The notes under the pieces are model-generated. The model ran no database searches, was not told where the DNA came from, and saw only the letters and a list, made by a program, of their open reading frames with translations. Below, piece by piece: positions 32,447 through 44,994 of a stretch of DNA of 64,000 nt. Position numbers and translations under genes: made by a program. The DNA is from Astragalus membranaceus (lineage: Eukaryota; Streptophyta; Magnoliopsida; Fabales; Fabaceae), in contig CM076847.1 in the NCBI GenBank assembly GCA_039519185.1, positions 73,357,247 to 73,421,246 of the forward strand, written 5' to 3'. Position 1 is the stretch's first letter, and each line of letters starts with the position of its first letter.

Positions 32447-33695
32447 CACCCTCAAACTTAAACCATTGCTTGTCTTCAAACAATGACAAAAAGAAAAAGT
32501 AGATCCAAACAACATTCATGCTAAGGCACTTTTGTACAAAACAAAGCAGCATAATAAAGTCAGTTCTTCCTTAAGTTACAAATCAAATCATGCTCTTGAT
32601 TGGGCTAAATTTTCAGATTTACTCACATAAACCATTGTTTTTCACAACATCCAGAGTTATTACTGCCCAAAGTGAGTGTGTGAACTCTCAGGCATAGTCT
32701 AATTCCTAGTCAGGTTCATATTTCACTTAGCCTAGGAAAGAATGGCCTTCTTTTGAGTGTGTCAAGAAGAGTTCAAAAGAGAGAGTAGATTAGCAATTCC
32801 ACACAAGACTTGAGGGGCTTCAAAGCACAACAGAGGGCTTGATTAAGCACAACAGTGTGCTATGCTAAGAGAAATGAAAGGTATTAGTGCTATAGCCTGA
32901 GGTGCTATAGCACTCGATGCTATTAGTACAGATTTCTGCTTATGTTTGATGACTTTGTGCTATAGCATCCCTTGCTGGACTCCAGTATTTTGCTCTTTTC
33001 TATTTTTTTTGAGCTTTTAGGCACAGTCTCAGCATTTTTGGTGAGGAGATGCTATAGCATTACAATGCTATCACACTTGATGTTACAACTTTTAGTTGTA
33101 TTTTTGGTACAACTAAATTACACTGGCCTTCCTAAGTATTCATACCTAGCTTTAATATAGCCGATGCACCCCCAAACTTATCTTCTAATGCTACTGTCAA
33201 TTTTTGTTGAAAACTTGACACATTCTTGGTCAACCAAGACTAACTTTAGCATCAAATCATTCCTAAATGACTAAGTTTCTTTCTAAGCTTAGAGTTTGTG
33301 TGAGAGCAGCAATAAACTGGTTATCATTCAAACAAGGCTACTTCATTAAATTTTTCACCCATTCAAGATGCAAGTTCTTTAATTTTGTGAAACTAGGGGA
33401 ATTACTAACTTGACACAACATAAAAACAAACATTCATCAAAAGTTTAGAACAACCTACAAGTCCCCCCCCCCCCCACTAAAGACCTGGCAGTGTCCTCAC
33501 TTCCTTCATAATGAATTAAGGGAGAGGGTTAACAACATAGCAAAACGCAATATAACTGGCATGATTCAGAAACAGAATTAAAATTAACACAACTGTTGAG
33601 TGCAGGACAGGTGCTATAGCACCCAACATGTTTATTGAAAGCAATAAAATTTAAGGCCTAAGGAAAAAGGGATCATTTTTTTGCTAACCCAGTTT
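32447..33695 (-). other. 3' untranslated region of the second Athila-type element
   Basis: No ORF of note. Contains GCTATAGC copies at about 32888, 32903, 32959, 33051 and 33612, several with a partner about 15 bp away, and a C run on the plus strand (33463-33475) corresponding to the G-rich stretch at 25105 in the first element. Confidence 0.6.
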
Positions 33696-34629
33696 TCAGC
33701 CTGTTGCTGGTCCTGCTAGGCTTTTGGGTAGGTTTCTTCTCTGTCTTCTGTTTCTTCTTTTTGGATTCCTAGGGGCTTCCTCTTCGGTGGTGGATGCAGT
33801 AGCACCAGATGCTACAGCAACAGCTTTTTCCTTCTCTGCTTGTTCTGCCTTCATTTTGTTTGCTAGCTTCGTAAGGCCCATTGATGCCAGAGTGTCTTCC
33901 ACAAACTTTTTGGAGATTTGCTCCACGGATGGTTGCTGCTCCTTTTCTTCTTGGATCATCTCAACATCTTTCTCTTCTTAGATCTCAGCCCCTGGGTTCT
34001 TTCTGGCCTCAGCCAATTCCTTTGAGCTTTCAGTAGATGCTATAGCATCAGGTGATGTTGAGGCTTTCTCAGCAACTGCTTCACCAGCATCTTTCGCAGC
34101 ACCTTCTTCTGGGATATCCACTAACTTAGCCTCTTGAGCCTTCCCAGCTGTCTGCTTCATTCCTTTTCCAACAAAAGAATGGTTTGTGGTGGATTTTCAG
34201 TGGTGGTTGGGGTTTGGGTTTGTGTGTGGTGGTGGAATAGGTTCATTTACTGGCTGTGGGATTGGTTTAGGTGCTTTGGGTGGTGAAGTGGGGATTTTGG
34301 GTGGTGATGGTGGTGGAATTGTGGTGTGGATGGGAGGTGTTGGTGTGGTTTCACTCTCAGTTTCTTTACCATCAATCTCTAGGTGTTCTGGCTCTTGAAT
34401 TTCCTCTGTTACAGTCTTTTCACTATCAGTTTCTATACTTTCCTCCTCACTTACTACTTCCTTGCTCATCTTTTTCTTTTCTTCCTCATTCTCCTCACTT
34501 TCATCAAGCTCATCAGAACTTAGAATGGGTTCTTCATCAAAAATGGGCTTCTTTGTGGGCTTCTTCCTTGGTGGGGACTTGACTTCAGTGGGCTGCTTTT
34601 CAACTTCAGCCTCTTGCTCAATTTCCTCT
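33696..34629 (-). pseudogene. C-terminal part of an env-like ORF, broken
   Basis: Three open pieces (34469-34197, 34160-33978, 33959-33696) give a Pro-rich stretch (TTPTPPIHTTIPPPSPP) followed by Ala/Glu/Lys-rich sequence, the same plan as residues from about 24240 to 24900 of the first element. Stops and frame changes separate the pieces. The N-terminal part is cut off by the Ogre LTR at 34630. Function as for the other env-like ORF, unknown. Confidence 0.65.
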
Positions 34630-36048
34630 TGTTGCGCCCGAAAAAGTCCCCGAGGGAGAGCCTTCCTCGTTCACAGCTTTTCCTAAGACAATGAAGCCGC
34701 CACCAATATTTATTAAGGAAAATATTAGGAAAACCTTTTTTGGAAAGCGATTGGTCTTGCGAAACTAGAGAATAGGGTTCGGGGGTCGGTTACGCGCAGT
34801 GAAGGTGTTAGCACCCCACACGTCCTCTCTACTGAGAGGGAACCTTTAATTAAATGTGTGGTTTTAGTGTGTTGACTTAAAAATACTTAATTTTGCCTCT
34901 CTACTTCTTATTGAAAAATTCTTAATGAAAATCTTTATTTATTATGAAGAAAGGGGGGGAAAATGGGTTTTTAGAAAAAAATGCTTGACGAGACAAGGCC
35001 CGCTCCTACGTATCTCCCGGTGCGATGGAGAACTCAAAGCTACGTAGTTCTTCTTTGTCCTGAAAAGAGGTTTTTTGTTTTTTATCTTTTTAGCGAGTTT
35101 TCGAAATAGGACGAGCATTTAGTGAATGATTAAACTAACCAAGGTCATGGGTAATCACCGCTAAATACTCTTGAAAATGAGAGTCACTACCGCCGGTCAG
35201 ACGAACAAAGGTTCTGATTGACTATTAGTAGCGACTCGTTTTTTATTTACTTTTTGAAAGTAATTTTCGAGCGAGATTGATTGGCACGAATGACCAAACT
35301 AACAAGGGTTATGAGTGATCATCGCTTGTTATTCTTCGGAGGAAAAAGACATCGCCACCAATGGCTAGACGAAAAAAGGTTCTGATTAACCACTAGCGGC
35401 GATGGGTTGAAAATGGTTTTAGAAAGGAAAAGGTTTTTATTCTTTATCTTGTTGAATTGTGAAAGTTGAGCTTTCATGATGATCAATGGGGAAGGGCTCC
35501 AAGTGACCACCATTAGCACTCCATTGCCAACAATTGTGCAAGCAAAGGCTTCGCAGAATTACTAACAAAGTTTGATTTTGAAGAGTTTTCGCAATTGGCT
35601 TGATTTTTGTTTAGGGAAAGGAAAATCTGTTGTTTGGAAGAAAATGTTTGTGAAGAAAAAAAAAATTACTTGAGGGAAAGGAACAAAATTTAAGAAAAAA
35701 GGAAACAGGGAGGTGCAATAGTAAAATGGGGTGCAAGTTACAGGGGGGCTGTATTATTAAAGATGGGGTGTAAACAGTGAGAAGGGTTGCGTTTTAAAAT
35801 AGGGGGTGCAAAAATCAGGAAATAGTTCCAGTGGGCTGCGTAAATGCTGGGCTCTTCCAAGGGGTTAAGTTATCAAAATGAGGGGTGTGAAAAAAAGGAA
35901 GCCCAGTGCGCATAGGATGGCCCAGTTAGCGAAACTGGGCTTGAGTGAGGAAGGGGCTTATGCTTGAGTCTGGGGGTGTAAATAGCAGTCCGAAAATTTA
36001 AAAGAAACAGAGGTGGTGTCATTAGAAACACAGGGGTGCAAATAGCAG

Positions 36049-36372
36049 TTTACTTGTTTATTTAATAAAAAAAATGTCTTGTCTGCCCTTTTTTACTAAG
36101 GAAATGTTTTTTTGTTTTTTGGGATTCTTTTGTCATCATTTTTGGTTGAGATAATTTTTGGATGAAAAAATAAATAAATAAATAAATAAAAGAATAAAAC
36201 ATAAAAATCAGTTTACTTGTTTACTTAATAATAATAAAAGAAATGTCTTAACTAACCTTTTTTATTAATTACTAGGAAATGTTTTTTTTGTTTTTGGAGT
36301 TCTTTTGTTATCATTTTTGGTTGAGATAATTTTTGGTTGAAAAAATAAATAAATAAAATAATAAAACACAAG
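36049..36372. repeat. 162-bp tandem duplication in the Ogre LTR
   Basis: The phrase GTTTACTTGTTTA recurs at 36049 and 36211, each followed by the same AT-rich run ending in AAATAAATAAATA. The two copies are diverged. Confidence 0.75.
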
Positions 36373-37253
36373 AATCATTTGTCTGCAACTGAGACATTCC
36401 AGATCTACCTTTTGATAATGAAAAATTGCCTTAATCATTTTTATAGAAAATATTGGGTTTATGATGTTAATGACAATCATCATATTTGTTGTTACAATGC
36501 ATTAATACATTTGCACAAATTATGGCACTCCCAAATAAACAACAAAAATCGTGGTCAACAAATTATGACATTATGAGATTTGGTCTATCAAAATAACATA
36601 GAAGATCATCAACAAATCCACAAATTTCAACATCCAAGTATTTCAACAACATGGGAAGATTCACAGACAGCAAACATAACTTGCAAGGAGTATGAAATAA
36701 AAGATGTAAATAGTACAATAGGTCATGAAAACAAAAAAGAAGTCTAAGGTAGAGGAATTACCACAAAGCTTGAGTAAATAATCCTTCCTCTCGGATCTCA
36801 CATAAAAGAATAAAATTAATTTTGATGATAATTTTAGTAAAAGAAACAAAAAGGAAAAAAAAATGAAGAACTCTCTCTTTCTCTTTCACTCAAGTATTTC
36901 TAGAAAGAAAAAAAAACGGATTTCGCTTCTTGCCCCAAGATCTCCACCCACGTTCGGATCTTCCTCCTTCTTGCTCTTAAACACAAACCGAAACCTCCCC
37001 CTTTCTTCAAGGATTTGGCCCATATATATACTAGAAAATCGGATTTGTAGTGCTATGCTTTCTCCTTCGTTTTTTCATTGGTTCTTGCACTCATATCTGA
37101 AAACATGTATAAATCACTGTGTTTCCTCTTTACAATCAAGGCCCTCCACGAAAAACCGAGAGAAAAAACGCATGAACCGCCGATTCATCATGGGACCGTT
37201 GGCTTTTTGAAGGTTGGTGACGAAAATAGGGGTTGCGTGGGGGGAGGAGAGAA

Positions 37254-37420
37254 AGAGGCACCAAAAATGGTGATTTCGTGTGAGAGGAGAGAAAGAGGGA
37301 AAGAGGCGCCTAATATGGAGGTTTCGTGAGAGGAGAGGAAGAGGCACCAAAAATGGTGATTTCGTGTGAGAGGAGATGAAAGAGGCACCAAAAATGGTGA
37401 TTTCGTGTGAGAGGAGATGA
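37254..37420. repeat. short tandem repeat of about 40 bp in the Ogre LTR
   Basis: The phrase GAGGCACCAAAAATGGTG followed by ATTTCGTG and AGAGGAGA recurs near 37254, 37340 and 37381, with a variant near 37301. Confidence 0.75.
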
Positions 37421-37924
37421 AAGGAAGCGTGGAAGGAAGAGAAGAGAGAGTGGACGGCTAGGGTTTGATGGGAGAGGTGGAGGTGATGTGTTGAAAGGAG
37501 GCGTGGGAGAGAGGAGAGGAGGAGGATTGTACGGCTGATTTTTAGGAAGTGATGGGAATGATGGGAAATTAGGGTTTGTGATTGAGGCAATTAGGTTTTG
37601 TGAGTGAGTGAGGGAAATAAGGCAATCCGGGTCAGGCCAATTCGCATGGGCCTCTGGCAGTGAGCCCAATTCGCTGTAACACAAATAAACATAAAAAAAG
37701 TCACTTACACCCCTTTTTTTACTAAATCGCCTCTCCCTTTCTCTTTTCTTGTTTTTTTTCTTTTACTTTCTCTTTTATACCATTAAATATATTTACTAAC
37801 TAAATGGGAAGTAAAGTATAACTTGAAAATGAATTTGTATTTTTCAACTTTTACGAAATGAGATATATAACGACAAAGAAGAAAATCATTATTATTTTTG
37901 GACGGACAAAATTGGGGCATGACA

Positions 37925-38045
37925 GCTGCCCCTCTTTATTTGGATTTTGACAAGGAATATGAATTGGCCGAAACATATTCCGAGGCAAAATTGAAATAAA
38001 GAATTTAGAAATCATACCAATTTTGTCTGCTTAGAGAAACCTGAG

Positions 38046-38076
<31 letters not shown>

Positions 38077-39308
38077 CGAATCAACACTTGGAGTGTCGAT
38101 GAAGAAACCATAAACGAAGTGGTTAACAACATGCACGCTAACTGCGAAAGGCAAGGAAAGCGCTAAATGAAGAAAGCGATAAAGAAAACGGTAAAATGCT
38201 CGGGCTGCCTAAAACCTGTAATCCTTAAACGAACCCTTGACGAATCCGAGTTTGCACGTGGCTTTGAGGAGCACGCATCCTGAGGATCTCTGGTCTTTCG
38301 AGCGACCGGGGGGATCGTTATCAGCTCCGGAACTGATACTGATCAATGCACGGCGTCCACTGTATCTTAGGCTGATACAACTATTCCGTTAAACCTCACA
38401 CGGGGCTGCGGTCCATCGCGTTGCTCGTACACGATGTGAGACCTGGGCAAAAGGGAGCGATGATCTCTCTGGGCTCCAATCCGCAATGCGCGCCTGAGCG
38501 CTCTCTTTTCTTTTCTCTTTTTCTTTTCTTTTTGTTTCTCTCTTTTCTTCTTCTTTTTTGAACTCCCAACTCGGGGGAGAATTTTCTGGGATCTGAAGGC
38601 GAACATTAACACTGCGGTGTTTATCCTCTCTCACTTGTCTGCAGCTGAAAAATGAGCCCATACATGCAATGCAAATGCCATGATTGCCATTTTCTTTTTC
38701 TTTTTCTTATGATGAATGTAATGCAAATGCCTGAATTTCTATTTTCTTTACTTTATTATTATTATTTTCTATGTCTGATGAGTGCATGATTTTATGTTTG
38801 GTGAATGTAATGCATGACCTTATTTATTTATTGCTCTTTTGCTTTTTCAACCTTTTCTTTTCTCTTCTTTTTTTTTCATATATATTTTTCTCTTTATGCT
38901 CTTTCGCTCTTTTGGCTTTTCCTTTGCTGGTCCGACCCACTCGCGGGACTTGCGTTATGAGACACCATGATTATTTATGATAATTATTCGGGAGCCGAGC
39001 TTCATCCTCTTGTTTTAATGCAATCAGCGCTTCTTAGTTGATTTTTGTGAGCTTACTTGACTGAAAGATCATCTCTTTTTGTTGTCATTTTCAAAAATTT
39101 CGCAATGACTTAACGCCATGACTTATGCACATTTCCATGATTTATTTATCATCTACCATAAAACGTAGTTTAAAATCAGAAATGAAAAGAAAGCAGTGAT
39201 AAGACAGCAAACTGATAGAGTGAAAAATTTGGACTTTTATTCATACAGAAGTCAGACGCGCAGAATGTCACGCTGACTGAAAAGGGTACATTGGAAATTT
39301 TCCTGAAA
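37925..39308 (-). other. polypurine tract and 3' non-coding region of Ogre (part 1)
   Basis: The purine tract AAATAAAGAGGGGCAGC (37941-37925, minus) directly precedes the LTR. The rest is non-coding and continues beyond the CACTA insertion at 46697-47001, where repeated phrases of the type GTTGAAAACCCGAAAGGGC are found. Long 3' non-coding regions are normal in Ogre. Confidence 0.7.
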
Positions 39309-39339
39309 CACTACAAGAATTATTGGTTTTTCCGGCCAG

Positions 39340-39640
39340 GAGTTTCCGGCGGATATAGATCCGCCGCAAAGTTACCGGCGGAATCTACGAATTTCCGGCG
39401 GAATTTATCCGCCTCAAAGTTACCGACAGAAAAATTGACATTTGCGGCGGATTAAAATTCGTCTTGGATTTTGCGGCGGATTTAACGGTTCTTGCGGCGG
39501 ATTTGGGTTCACAGTTTTTTTTTACGAGCTTTTAATTAATCGCCGCAAATGCACCTCCGTCCGCCGCAAATCCCTTATGTCCGCCGCAAATCCCTTAAAT
39601 CCGCCGGTAACTTCTGTTTCCGGCGGATCTTGCCTTTTGA
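39340..39640. repeat. 5' subterminal CCGCCGCAAA repeats of the CACTA
   Basis: About ten copies of GCGGCGGAT or its inverse in both orientations within 300 bp. In En/Spm such subterminal motifs bind the TNPA protein. A TATA box (TATATAAAC, about 39661) follows. Confidence 0.85.
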
Positions 39641-39717
39641 CCGTTTGACTTCGTTTCACCTATATAAACCCCTTCTCCCCTTCTTCTTTTTTCACACCTC
39701 TACCAATACTCTCATTC

Positions 39718-40320
39718 TCTTGATACGGCACTCGATCTCTTAATACGGCACTCTCTTGAGCATTGTCGGCAGCGGGGTTCCAATAGAGTGGCGTACGTCT
39801 CCATTTTCTTGTAAAAAAATTTCCACATTGTCATGAAGACCCCTTCATCTTTTTCGTTAAAAGTAACCCCTTTATCAGCATAAAGTTCATCCTCATTATT
39901 TTCACCACAAGAGACATATACGCTCATCAAACGCTCGGTATCATCCTCCAACTTAACAACCCGTCCTTGCAGTTCCTCAAACTTTCTATTTAGAGATTCA
40001 ATCATCTTTTCAAAAGATGGTTTCTTGTGAAACTTTCTATTTTGAAAATATGGTTGAATCTCTAAATAGAAAGTTTGAGGAACTGCAAGAACGGGCTGTT
40101 AAGTTGAAGGATGATACCGAGCGTTTGATTAACGTATATGTCACTTGTGGTGAAATAATGAGGAGGAGCTTTTTGCTGATAAATGGGTTACTTTTAACGA
40201 AAAAGATGAAGGGGTGTTCACGACAATGTGGAAATTTCTTTACAAAGAAATGGAGACATACGCCACTGTAATGGAGCTGCTGCCGACAATGCTCAAGAGA
40301 GTGTCATATCAAGATAATGG
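39718..40320. repeat. large inverted duplication of an ORF inside the CACTA
   Basis: Left arm about 39718-40006 and right arm about 40050-40320 are inverted copies with a spacer of about 40 bp. Read outward-in, both arms encode the same small helical protein segment (ESLNRKFEELQ, KLEDDTERLM or KLKDDTERLI, TMWKF). The arms have separate small differences. The ORF is not recognised. Transcription through it from the TATA box at 39661 would give a long hairpin RNA. Confidence 0.85.
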
Positions 40321-40728
40321 CGTAGGTCTCCGTTTAGGGGTAGCAGACATTAAATATATATTTTACTGTTTTTCCCAATTTTTATCGCTTTTAATTATTT
40401 TATTTTTTTGTTTAAAATATTTTATTAATTGTATGTATATTTTTTTGGTGATAATATTTTACTGCTTTTCCCAATTTTTATTTTTTTAAATTAAAAATTA
40501 ATTAGTTATTGGATTTTATTTTTTTATCAATAATTAAAAAAATTAATAAAATAATATATATTTTTAATTAAAACGATTTTTTTAAAAAAATAAAATTTAT
40601 TTTTTAAAAATAATAATAAATTTTTTAAAAAAATAATAATTTTTTAAAAAAAATAATAATTATTTTTTAAAAATAATAATAAATTTTTAAAAAAAAGAAT
40701 AATTTTTTTTTAAAAAAAAATGGTACTT

Positions 40729-41036
40729 TGCGGCGGATTTGTGTTATTTGCGGCGGATATTGAAAATTTGCGGCGGATCTTTGCGGCGGATTATAGCTTT
40801 TGCGGCGGATTATTTGGTGTTTTTTAAAAAAAAGGCGCGGTATTTTGATTTGAATATCCGCCGCAAAATACCACGAATCCGCCGCAAATCTCCAAAATTA
40901 AAAAACCCGCGGATTTTAAATTTCAAAATCCGCCGCAAAACTCCAGAATCCGTCGCAAAGTACCGGAAAAAAAAACCCGCGGATATTGAATTTTAAAATC
41001 CGCCGCAAACCTCCAGAATCCGCCGCAAATCCCTTT
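40729..41036. repeat. internal cluster of CACTA subterminal repeats
   Basis: A second run of TTTGCGGCGGAT and its inverse lies well inside the element, preceded by AT-rich DNA nearly identical to 46080-46430 (the 3' end) and followed by a promoter-like stretch like 39620-39730 (the 5' end), with TATATATA near 41057. This is a 3' end joined to a 5' end, lacking the outermost CACTA/TAGTG bases. Confidence 0.8.
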
Positions 41037-41714
41037 TGACCGTTGGGCTGCTTTTTCCTATATATATCCATTCGCCACTTCTCATTCTTCACACTTCTAA
41101 CAATCCTCACATTCTCTTCTTAAAATTTCTCTTTTACTCTCTCTCAAATTCTCTCCTTTTCTACTAAATCTGTTTTTCAAGTGTAGCGCTTCCTCCCTAC
41201 GAATTGTCTTCTGCTATTATTGGGAAATTTCTTCAAGGTATGTTTTTGATATTAGTTAATAGTTTGTTTTTAATTTTTTTTTAATATTCGTTTTTAAATT
41301 ATTTTATAATAATATGAATTTGTTACTAATTGTGTTGTTTTTTTTGTTTAGGTATTGTTTGGGTTCCTCCTTTTTCCTCTCTGCTTGAGTTAGGATAAGC
41401 TTCAAGCCAGAGTCTTCTCTTCACTACGGTTAGTTGTTAAAGTAATTAATAAAATATTACTTACTTCACTATTTTTAGTAAAATTTTGTTTAGTATTTTG
41501 TTTGCAATAATAATACAAATTAATTTATATTGAAAAAACTTATTTATTAAGTTCACTTATAAATTTTAGGCTAAATTATAGTTTTGGTCCCCCTATTTTC
41601 AAAAATTCAGACATTTGGTCCCCCTATTTTAAAACTCGGACATTTGGTCCCCCAATTTTAAAAAATCAAAGACATTTAGAGAAGAATTTTAAAACTCGGA
41701 CATTTGGTCCCTAT

Positions 41715-43625
41715 TGGAAAGATAATCTATTGAGACACAATCTCGATGTCATGCATATGGAGAAGAATTTTTTTGACAACATATTTAACACTGTCATGAA
41801 CGTGAAAGGCAAAACGAAAGACAATGAGAAAGCTAGGAAGGATATAGATCATTTCTGTAGACGAAAGGATTTGTTGTTGGTTGAGCAAGGTACTAGGATT
41901 TTGAAACCCAAAGCCAATTATACTTTATCTACCGAACAAGCGAAAGCAGTTTATCAGTGGATAAAAGAGTTGAAAATGCCAGACGGTTATTCTTCCAATT
42001 TATCTAGATGTGCGGATGTGGATAATGGGAGGTTGCATGGGATGAAGAGTCATGATTGTCACGTATTCATGGAGTGCTTACTTTCTATCGCTTTTAGTTC
42101 GTTGCCAACACACGTTTTGAATCCGCTCATTGAAATAAGTCAATACTTTAAGAATTTGTGTTCTGCAACGCTAAAAGCTGATGTTCTTTCAAAAATGGAA
42201 CAAGACATCCCACTTATCTTATGCAAGTTGGAGAGAGTATTTCCACCTGGTTTCTTTGATTCTATGGAGCATCTACCAGTGCATCTCGCATATGAAGCTA
42301 AACTTGGCGGACCTGTCCAATACAGATGGATGTATCCGTTTGAAAGGTCAGCTAATTTTTAATTATAATAATATAAGAAACAAGTTTAAATTAAAATATT
42401 ATATGACTATTAATATATTAATATCATATTCTCTAGGTTCAAGGGTGATTCAAAAAGATCGGTGAAAAACAAAGCTAGAGTTGAAGGATCGATATGTTCT
42501 TCTTACCTACACCGTGAAACAACACATTTTTGTTCTCATTATTTCAAGAATCAGTTTGCTCCTGGAAGCAGTCGAAATGAAGTGGATACTGAATGGTGAC
42601 ATCCTTTGGCTTTGTCTGTCTTTTGTCTACCCGGTCGTCCATCTGGGAAGGAGTCAACTCACTGGCTAACAGATGAAGAGTTAAGTTCAGCACATGTTCA
42701 TGTGTTGATAAACTGTACTGAGGTGCAACCATTTATTGAGTATGTTCCTCAACATTAACAATCGATCTTAATTAGTTAATATAGTAGACAAGTGTAACAA
42801 TTAAATTATTTCTTTTTAGGGAGTTCTTGTCATCAGAGGCAGTACGTGAAGACCAATCTTCTGCTCATATTCATGCGCATTTTCCAATGTGGTTTAGTCA
42901 ATATGTGTATTCCCTCCCGCCAAATCCTACCAACCAACACTTGAGGAACATATCAGACGGTCCTCGAAGATGTGTTAAAGAATGGCACACATACTTTGTC
43001 AATGGATACAAATTTCACACCAATGAATGGACACAGGGCAGAGAGACAGTCAATAGTGGAGTGTGCATGAAGGGGGTCACTGGAGGAGGTGAAGATGATT
43101 TTTATGGTGTGGTTCAACACATATATGAACTTCAGTACCCCCATCTAGATTTTAGTCCAAAGGTAGTTGTTTTTTATTGTAATTGGTTTGATCCGTCTGC
43201 TCGAGGAACAAAGGTGAATCCAAAGTCAAATACAGTGGACATTAAAATGAATGGTAGATATCGACCATATGATCCGTTCGTCATTGCACAAAATGTGAGA
43301 CAAGTCTATTATGTCCCTTATCCATCAATGCGGACTGATAGGCGTGGTTGGTGTGTCGCAATTAAAACAAAACCAAGATGTCATTGATCAGACAAATGAT
43401 GACACGGTGGAAGATATTATGGCATATCAAATGGAAGAGATGTCTAATGTAAATGAAGTGATTCAAGTTGAACCCATTGTTCGTTTATGTGATGAGCCAA
43501 ACACCGGCGATGAAGTTGTTGATGACGAAGATGCTGATGGTGATGATGCAACAGACCACATTGGTGTATCAAGAATTCACTCCACCGATGATGATGATTT
43601 TGAGAATGAATGGGATTCAAATTAG
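41715..43625 (+). pseudogene. TNP2-like CACTA transposase, C-terminal part only
   Basis: Exons about 41715-42346, 42437-42739 and 42820 onward fit with GT-AG introns and matching phase. The first shows the region after the catalytic domain (NLDVMHMEKNFFDNI, FCRRKDLLL, LNPLIEISQYFKNLC, MEHLPVHLAYEAKLGGP; DUF4218 type), the last the DUF4216 type (HTNEWTQGRETVNSGV, FYCNWFDPSARGTKV, QVYYVPYP, GWCVAIKTKPR). The catalytic N-terminal two thirds are replaced by MITE-like sequence at 41571-41705. There is an in-frame TGA at 42597 and a frame change near 43376. The element cannot supply its own transposase. Confidence 0.85.
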
Positions 43626-43826
43626 AATGAATGTAATTTATGTTTCAACAATTCTATTTTTAATGAAGATGTTATTTTTAATGAAGGATGTTATTTGTTT
43701 GAGAATGAATGGGATTCAAATTATTTATTTTAATGCATGAGTTTTGTATATGTTTATATATGTTAACCTTGTTTAGTATATGTTTGTTTTGTTTAAATGT
43801 ATATGTTTAGCTAGATCTATACAGAT

Positions 43827-44171
43827 ATGGCATCTCATGATGACTCGGGATCCGATCATGACGGCGCATATGTTCCTCCTCCACCTCCCGATGCCGCCAG
43901 CACTAGCAGGCGGAAGACATCTACTCGCCTAGGGCGCCGTACTCAGCCTGCGCGTGTTGTTGTTACTACTGGCGGATATTTGCCACCACCTGTGTCTGAG
44001 GATGGTGCTAGTACTAGTACTGCAGGGGGCCCATCGATTCCTGTTGGTACTGAGGGCTTATCCCCGACACATGTTGATGCGGATGGGGTACGCACATTCA
44101 TTGATGGGACTGAGGTGATTAGGGTTACACCTGATGGGCGTATCATATTGCAGATTGTTGGCGATTCGTAA

Positions 44172-44209
<38 letters not shown>

Positions 44210-44920
44210 ATATTATTATTTATTAATTTATTTTTGTTGCCATTTATTTTTGGTGTAACAAAATTCATCTTTTTTTAATGCAGTTTTATTCCTTCGAAGG
44301 CTTCAGCTACCGCCATCACAAAAACAATCAAGGAGAATTTTACCAAGAGCTGGAAGAACTGGACGGAAGTTAGAAAAGATAAGGATGCAAATAAGAAGAT
44401 GTTAAGATCATTTTTGGTAAGTTATTCGATTCTACGAAATAATTAATTTGGTACTGTATTATCTTTTATATTGACTTGACTAATTAATTAATTATTGCCT
44501 TATAATTAACAACATTATTGTAAATTTCTTAAATAGGAAAAATGTACATGGTATCCAGGGGAGCAAGCCGCAGTTGAGAGAGTGTTCCATAAGAGATGTT
44601 CTCATCGCTATTCTGAATTGATGCGGAGGGCGCGCAATACGCGTACGAAGCCATCTTATATGGGAGACTCAACTTGGGCTGAGTTTAATGAGTATTGGGA
44701 GAAAGATGAAGGATTTAAGAATTATTGTGAGAAAGCCAAGAAGAACCGTGCTTCTGAAAAAGGTGGCTGCACACACACGGGGGGGAGTGTTAATACTGCA
44801 ACGCATTACATACGTTTGGTAAATTTATTACTTAATTTATTACTTGATTAATTAATTAATTATTTATAATAATTAACTAGTCATTTTCAATATGTGTATT
44901 TAATTAATAATATATATATT

Positions 44921-44994
<74 letters not shown>

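Larger units (their letters stand above)
31159..34629 (-). mobile_element. 3' half of a second Athila-type element
   Basis: On the minus strand the order is env-like ORF fragment (34629-33696), 3' untranslated region with a long G run (33475-33463), hairpin and purine tract, then a complete LTR (32446-31159). The pol part is missing because an Ogre element starts at 34630. The layout copies that of 15321-27494, but the sequence differs enough to be a separate family. Its dispersed palindrome is GCTATAGC instead of GCTGCAGC. Confidence 0.8.
34630..37924 (-). repeat. 3' LTR of the Ogre-type element, 3295 bp
   Basis: Minus strand: begins TGTCATGCCCC at 37924 right after the purine tract and ends CGGGCGCAACA at 34630. 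Its great length is normal for Ogre. Small open frames inside (for example on both strands at 36860-37680) show only simple-repeat composition and are not called as genes. Confidence 0.85.

Noticed and set aside
29792..34629. Treating 29792-34629 as one intact element
   Set aside because: LTR starts and ends on opposite strands and two primer-binding or purine signals in conflict show several separate insertions.
36863..37684. Overlapping ORFs on both strands in the Ogre LTR
   Set aside because: They arise from a purine/pyrimidine-biased tandem repeat in an LTR; composition only, no domain.
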